Shown piece by piece: positions 23,698-25,485 of a stretch of 25,485 nt of DNA (its first letter is position 1; the number at the start of each line of letters is the position of its first letter). The notes beneath the pieces were generated by a model. The model made no database searches, was not told the DNA's origin, and saw only the letters and a list, made by a program, of their open reading frames with translations. The stretch comes from Halanaerobium sp. (lineage in GTDB: Bacteria; Bacillota; Halanaerobiia; Halanaerobiales; Halanaerobiaceae), in the NCBI GenBank assembly GCA_003070825.1, contig QBLP01000007.1, positions 1 to 25,485 of the forward strand. Direction: 5' to 3'. Position numbers and translations under genes: made by a program.

Positions 23698-23724
23698 CCG
23701 AATTTATTTTCTATTTATATAATT

Positions 23725-25200
23725 CTACAGCTCTGCTAATAAACCTGTCTTGTGATTAAATTCCTCTATTAATTTATCAATTTCTTCTGCCTGAGAATGG
23801 ATTCCGCCCCAGTAATTTTCATAGTCATACCACTGAGCATTTAATTCTTCCGAATCTCTGCCCTGCTGCTCAATCCAGGTATAATATTTAAGGTTGTGGA
23901 CCCGGCGGCGTTCTTCCAGCCCCATCTCCAGAGTATACTCGGTATCAATACCGCGTAAATAACGGTGATAATCTTTAATGGCATCTTCTCTGGTGTATTC
24001 CCCTCTTTCTTCTCTCATTTCTTCCAGCCGAGAAGTATATAATTCTAAAGAATCAGTTAAAACAGTCATCAGCATCTGATTCTGATCCAGCTCATAAAAT
24101 TTAGCCATCTTTATAGTACCAACCAGGTTGGCAATTCCTGAAATTCCTAATAGTTCAAGCTTTTCTATAAAATCTTTAGGTATTCCCTGCTCAACTAGAT
24201 ACTCTCTTCCTGCTTCTTCGTTAAATAAGCGCAGCAGTGACATTGTTCTTTCATCATCTATGGCAACTGCCATGTCAGTATTTTTTACATTATGAATCCA
24301 GGGAATATGCTTGTCGCCAATACCCTCAATTCTGTGGGCACCAAAACCATTACTTAAAATTGTTGGACACTGCAGTGCTTCCCCGACAGCAATTTTGCTC
24401 TGTGGGAACTGATCTTTAAGATGGTCGCCAGCTCCTAAAGTTCCAGCTGAACCTGAAGTAGCAAAGAAGCCAAAGTAATTATCGTCTTCTCTCATCTCAC
24501 TTCTGATTACTTCTTCCATCGCAGAACCGGTAACCTCATAGTGCCAGAGGTGGTTGCCAAATTCTTCAAACTGATTAAAAACTGTGATATTATCTCTGGT
24601 TTCCCTGAGCTCCCAGACCTTATCAAAAATTTCTTTAACATTACTTTCAGTACCTGGAGTAGGAATAACCTCTCCTGCAACTTTCTGCAGCCATTCAAAA
24701 CGCTCCTTACTCATTCCCTCCGGTAAAATAGCAATAGAATCACAGGCTAGAAGTTGAGAGTTATAAGCTCCACCGCGGCAGTAATTACCGGTTGAAGGCC
24801 AGACTGCATGACTGGATGTTGGATCAAACTGACCGGTTACCAGCTGAGGGGCCAGACAGCCATATGTAGCTCCTACCTTGTGGGCTCCCGTTGGGAACCA
24901 TTTACCAACAATTGCAAAAATTCTGGCGTCAACACCTGTTAATTCTGAAGGAAACTCAATATAATTTACCCCATCATAGAGTCCCCCATCTTTTTTCGGC
25001 TCATTTTTCCAGCTGATGCGGAATAAATTATAACTATTCACATCCCAGAGGCCAATATCTTTTAGCTTTTCTTTGATCTTATCCGGAATTAATTCTGGAT
25101 TTTTCATCTGCTTAAAAGTTGGCAGAATTATGTTCTTTTCTCTGGCTCTTTCAACCGCTTTTTCTAATTGTTTTTCATCGACTTCTAAATTAATCATCAT
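23725..25200 (-). CDS. PLP-dependent fold-type-II enzyme of unassigned specificity
   Basis: This 491-residue protein has two tandem ATGs at 25200 and 25197; the second is better spaced from GGGAGG. The likely PLP lysine is 108 in PTGAHKVGA, and PSTGNYCRGGAY (about 137-148) is the phosphate- or substrate-binding loop, a cysteine synthase/tryptophan synthase-beta type arrangement. The C-terminal third is charged and ends with a helical segment of about 90 residues not seen in typical cysteine synthases. I recognise the fold but not the reaction. The gene leads the cluster that contains ygeY and ygeW, so deamination of a C3 diamino or ureido amino acid from purine breakdown is a reasonable guess only. 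It is followed by the second PLP enzyme. Confidence 0.75.
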   Translation of the reverse strand: MMINLEVDEKQLEKAVERAREKNIILPTFKQMKNPELIPDKIKEKLKDIGLWDVNSYNLFRISWKNEPKKDGGLYDGVNYIEFPSELTGVDARIFAIVGKWFPTGAHKVGATYGCLAPQLVTGQFDPTSSHAVWPSTGNYCRGGAYNSQLLACDSIAILPEGMSKERFEWLQKVAGEVIPTPGTESNVKEIFDKVWELRETRDNITVFNQFEEFGNHLWHYEVTGSAMEEVIRSEMREDDNYFGFFATSGSAGTLGAGDHLKDQFPQSKIAVGEALQCPTILSNGFGAHRIEGIGDKHIPWIHNVKNTDMAVAIDDERTMSLLRLFNEEAGREYLVEQGIPKDFIEKLELLGISGIANLVGTIKMAKFYELDQNQMLMTVLTDSLELYTSRLEEMREERGEYTREDAIKDYHRYLRGIDTEYTLEMGLEERRRVHNLKYYTWIEQQGRDSEELNAQWYDYENYWGGIHSQAEEIDKLIEEFNHKTGLLAEL

Positions 25201-25252
25201 TATCCTCCCTCTTTAAATTAAGAGTATTTAGAAAATTATTTGTTTAAAAAAA

Positions 25253-25286
25253 TTAAATCTCACTTTATATATTCAATGAGATTTAA
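25253..25286. promoter_or_regulatory. 10-bp inverted repeat upstream of the PLP gene, possible operator
   Basis: TTAAATCTCA and TGAGATTTAA are perfect arms around a 14-bp AT-rich spacer that contains TATATA-like sequence. It is centred about 70 bp upstream of the start codon. It could overlap a -10 region and act as an operator. On the minus strand it is followed by a T-run after two bases, so a weak attenuator is the alternative. Confidence 0.45.
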
Positions 25287-25316
25287 ATTAATCCTGCAAT
25301 ATTTTCTGGATAAAAT

Positions 25317-25344
25317 AAAAAAAATACCCGGAAAGCCGGGTATT
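25317..25344 (-). terminator. Rho-independent terminator of the gene entering from the right
   Basis: AATACCCGG and CCGGGTATT form a perfect 9-bp stem with a 4-nt loop. On the minus strand the stem runs straight into an 8-base T-run. It lies about 80 bp after the partial reading frame at the right edge and isolates the purine cluster from it. Confidence 0.85.
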
Positions 25345-25423
25345 AACCAATTTTTATCATAATTTTGTAATTTATTTACTCAAAATTCTTAATTATATTT
25401 ACTTTAACATAAATTAACAATTA

Positions 25424-25485
25424 TTAATCGGTGTGCTCAATTTCATAGCTAGAAGTGATTTCTGCATTTAAGGAATTGCTGGCTG
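25424..25485 (-). CDS. C-terminal fragment of an unidentified gene
   Basis: One minus-strand frame is open from the window edge for 19 codons and ends with TAA at 25424-25426, coding ASNSLNAEITSSYEIEHTD. The other two frames are closed. The terminator shortly downstream supports a real gene end. It is too short to identify. Confidence 0.45.
   Translation of the reverse strand, partial: ASNSLNAEITSSYEIEHTD

Noticed and set aside
1..25485. tRNA, rRNA, CRISPR array, transposase or prophage genes
   Set aside because: None was seen on either strand. There are no regularly spaced repeats with spacers, no cloverleaf with CCA-type end, and no transposase-like reading frame.

Overview
The window looks like a chromosomal segment from a low-GC, strictly anaerobic Firmicute. 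AT-rich intergenic DNA, strong AGGAGG-type ribosome binding sites, frequent GTG and TTG starts, acidic proteins and Fe-S/molybdenum enzymes all point that way. Halanaerobiales or a Clostridia-like lineage would fit, but this is inference only. Two genes at the left end are on the plus strand: a membrane-anchored alpha/beta hydrolase and a TlpA-type thioredoxin. A bidirectional terminator separates them from everything else. From 1788 to 25200 every gene lies on the minus strand, and together they form a purine-degradation island.

Reading in the direction of transcription (right to left), the layout is as follows. (1) 25.2-19.5 kb: two PLP fold-type-II enzymes, an XRE-cupin regulator, the M20 hydrolase YgeY and the carbamoyltransferase YgeW. 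This resembles the E. coli ygeW-ygeX-ygeY end of the anaerobic purine/urate cluster, except that ygeX appears to be replaced by two unrelated-looking PLP genes. (2) 19.2-17.9 kb: a xanthine/urate-type NCS2 permease. (3) 17.8-12.6 kb: a long structured leader, then a xanthine dehydrogenase (Mo subunit, FAD subunit, 2Fe-2S subunit), then an 8-oxoguanine-deaminase-like amidohydrolase. (4) 12.6-12.15 kb: a 275-bp imperfect inverted repeat with a branched tip. (5) 12.1-3.6 kb: SsnA, then a second molybdenum hydroxylase whose Mo subunit is split in two in the FAD / 2Fe-2S / large / medium order of Eubacterium barkeri nicotinate dehydrogenase. A THEP1-like NTPase, a PreA-like iron-sulfur flavoprotein and adenine deaminase follow. 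(6) 3.5-1.8 kb: an AzgA/PbuG-type permease with its own consensus promoter and a complete guanine-class purine riboswitch ending in a terminator.

The genes fit one scheme (inference). Purine bases enter through the two permeases. Adenine is deaminated to hypoxanthine, and the molybdenum hydroxylases oxidise hypoxanthine and xanthine towards urate. 8-Oxoguanine is deaminated directly to urate. The PreA-like reductase, SsnA, YgeY, YgeW and the PLP enzymes are candidates for opening the ring and recovering ammonia, carbamoyl phosphate and a C3 acid. The usual partners ygfK, hyuA, a carbamate kinase and the selenium/Mo maturation genes are not in the window.

The items most worth a second look are the 151-nt structured leader of the xanthine dehydrogenase operon, the nested inverted repeat before ssnA, the split hydroxylase in a purine context, and the PreA-like protein without the canonical active-site cysteine.
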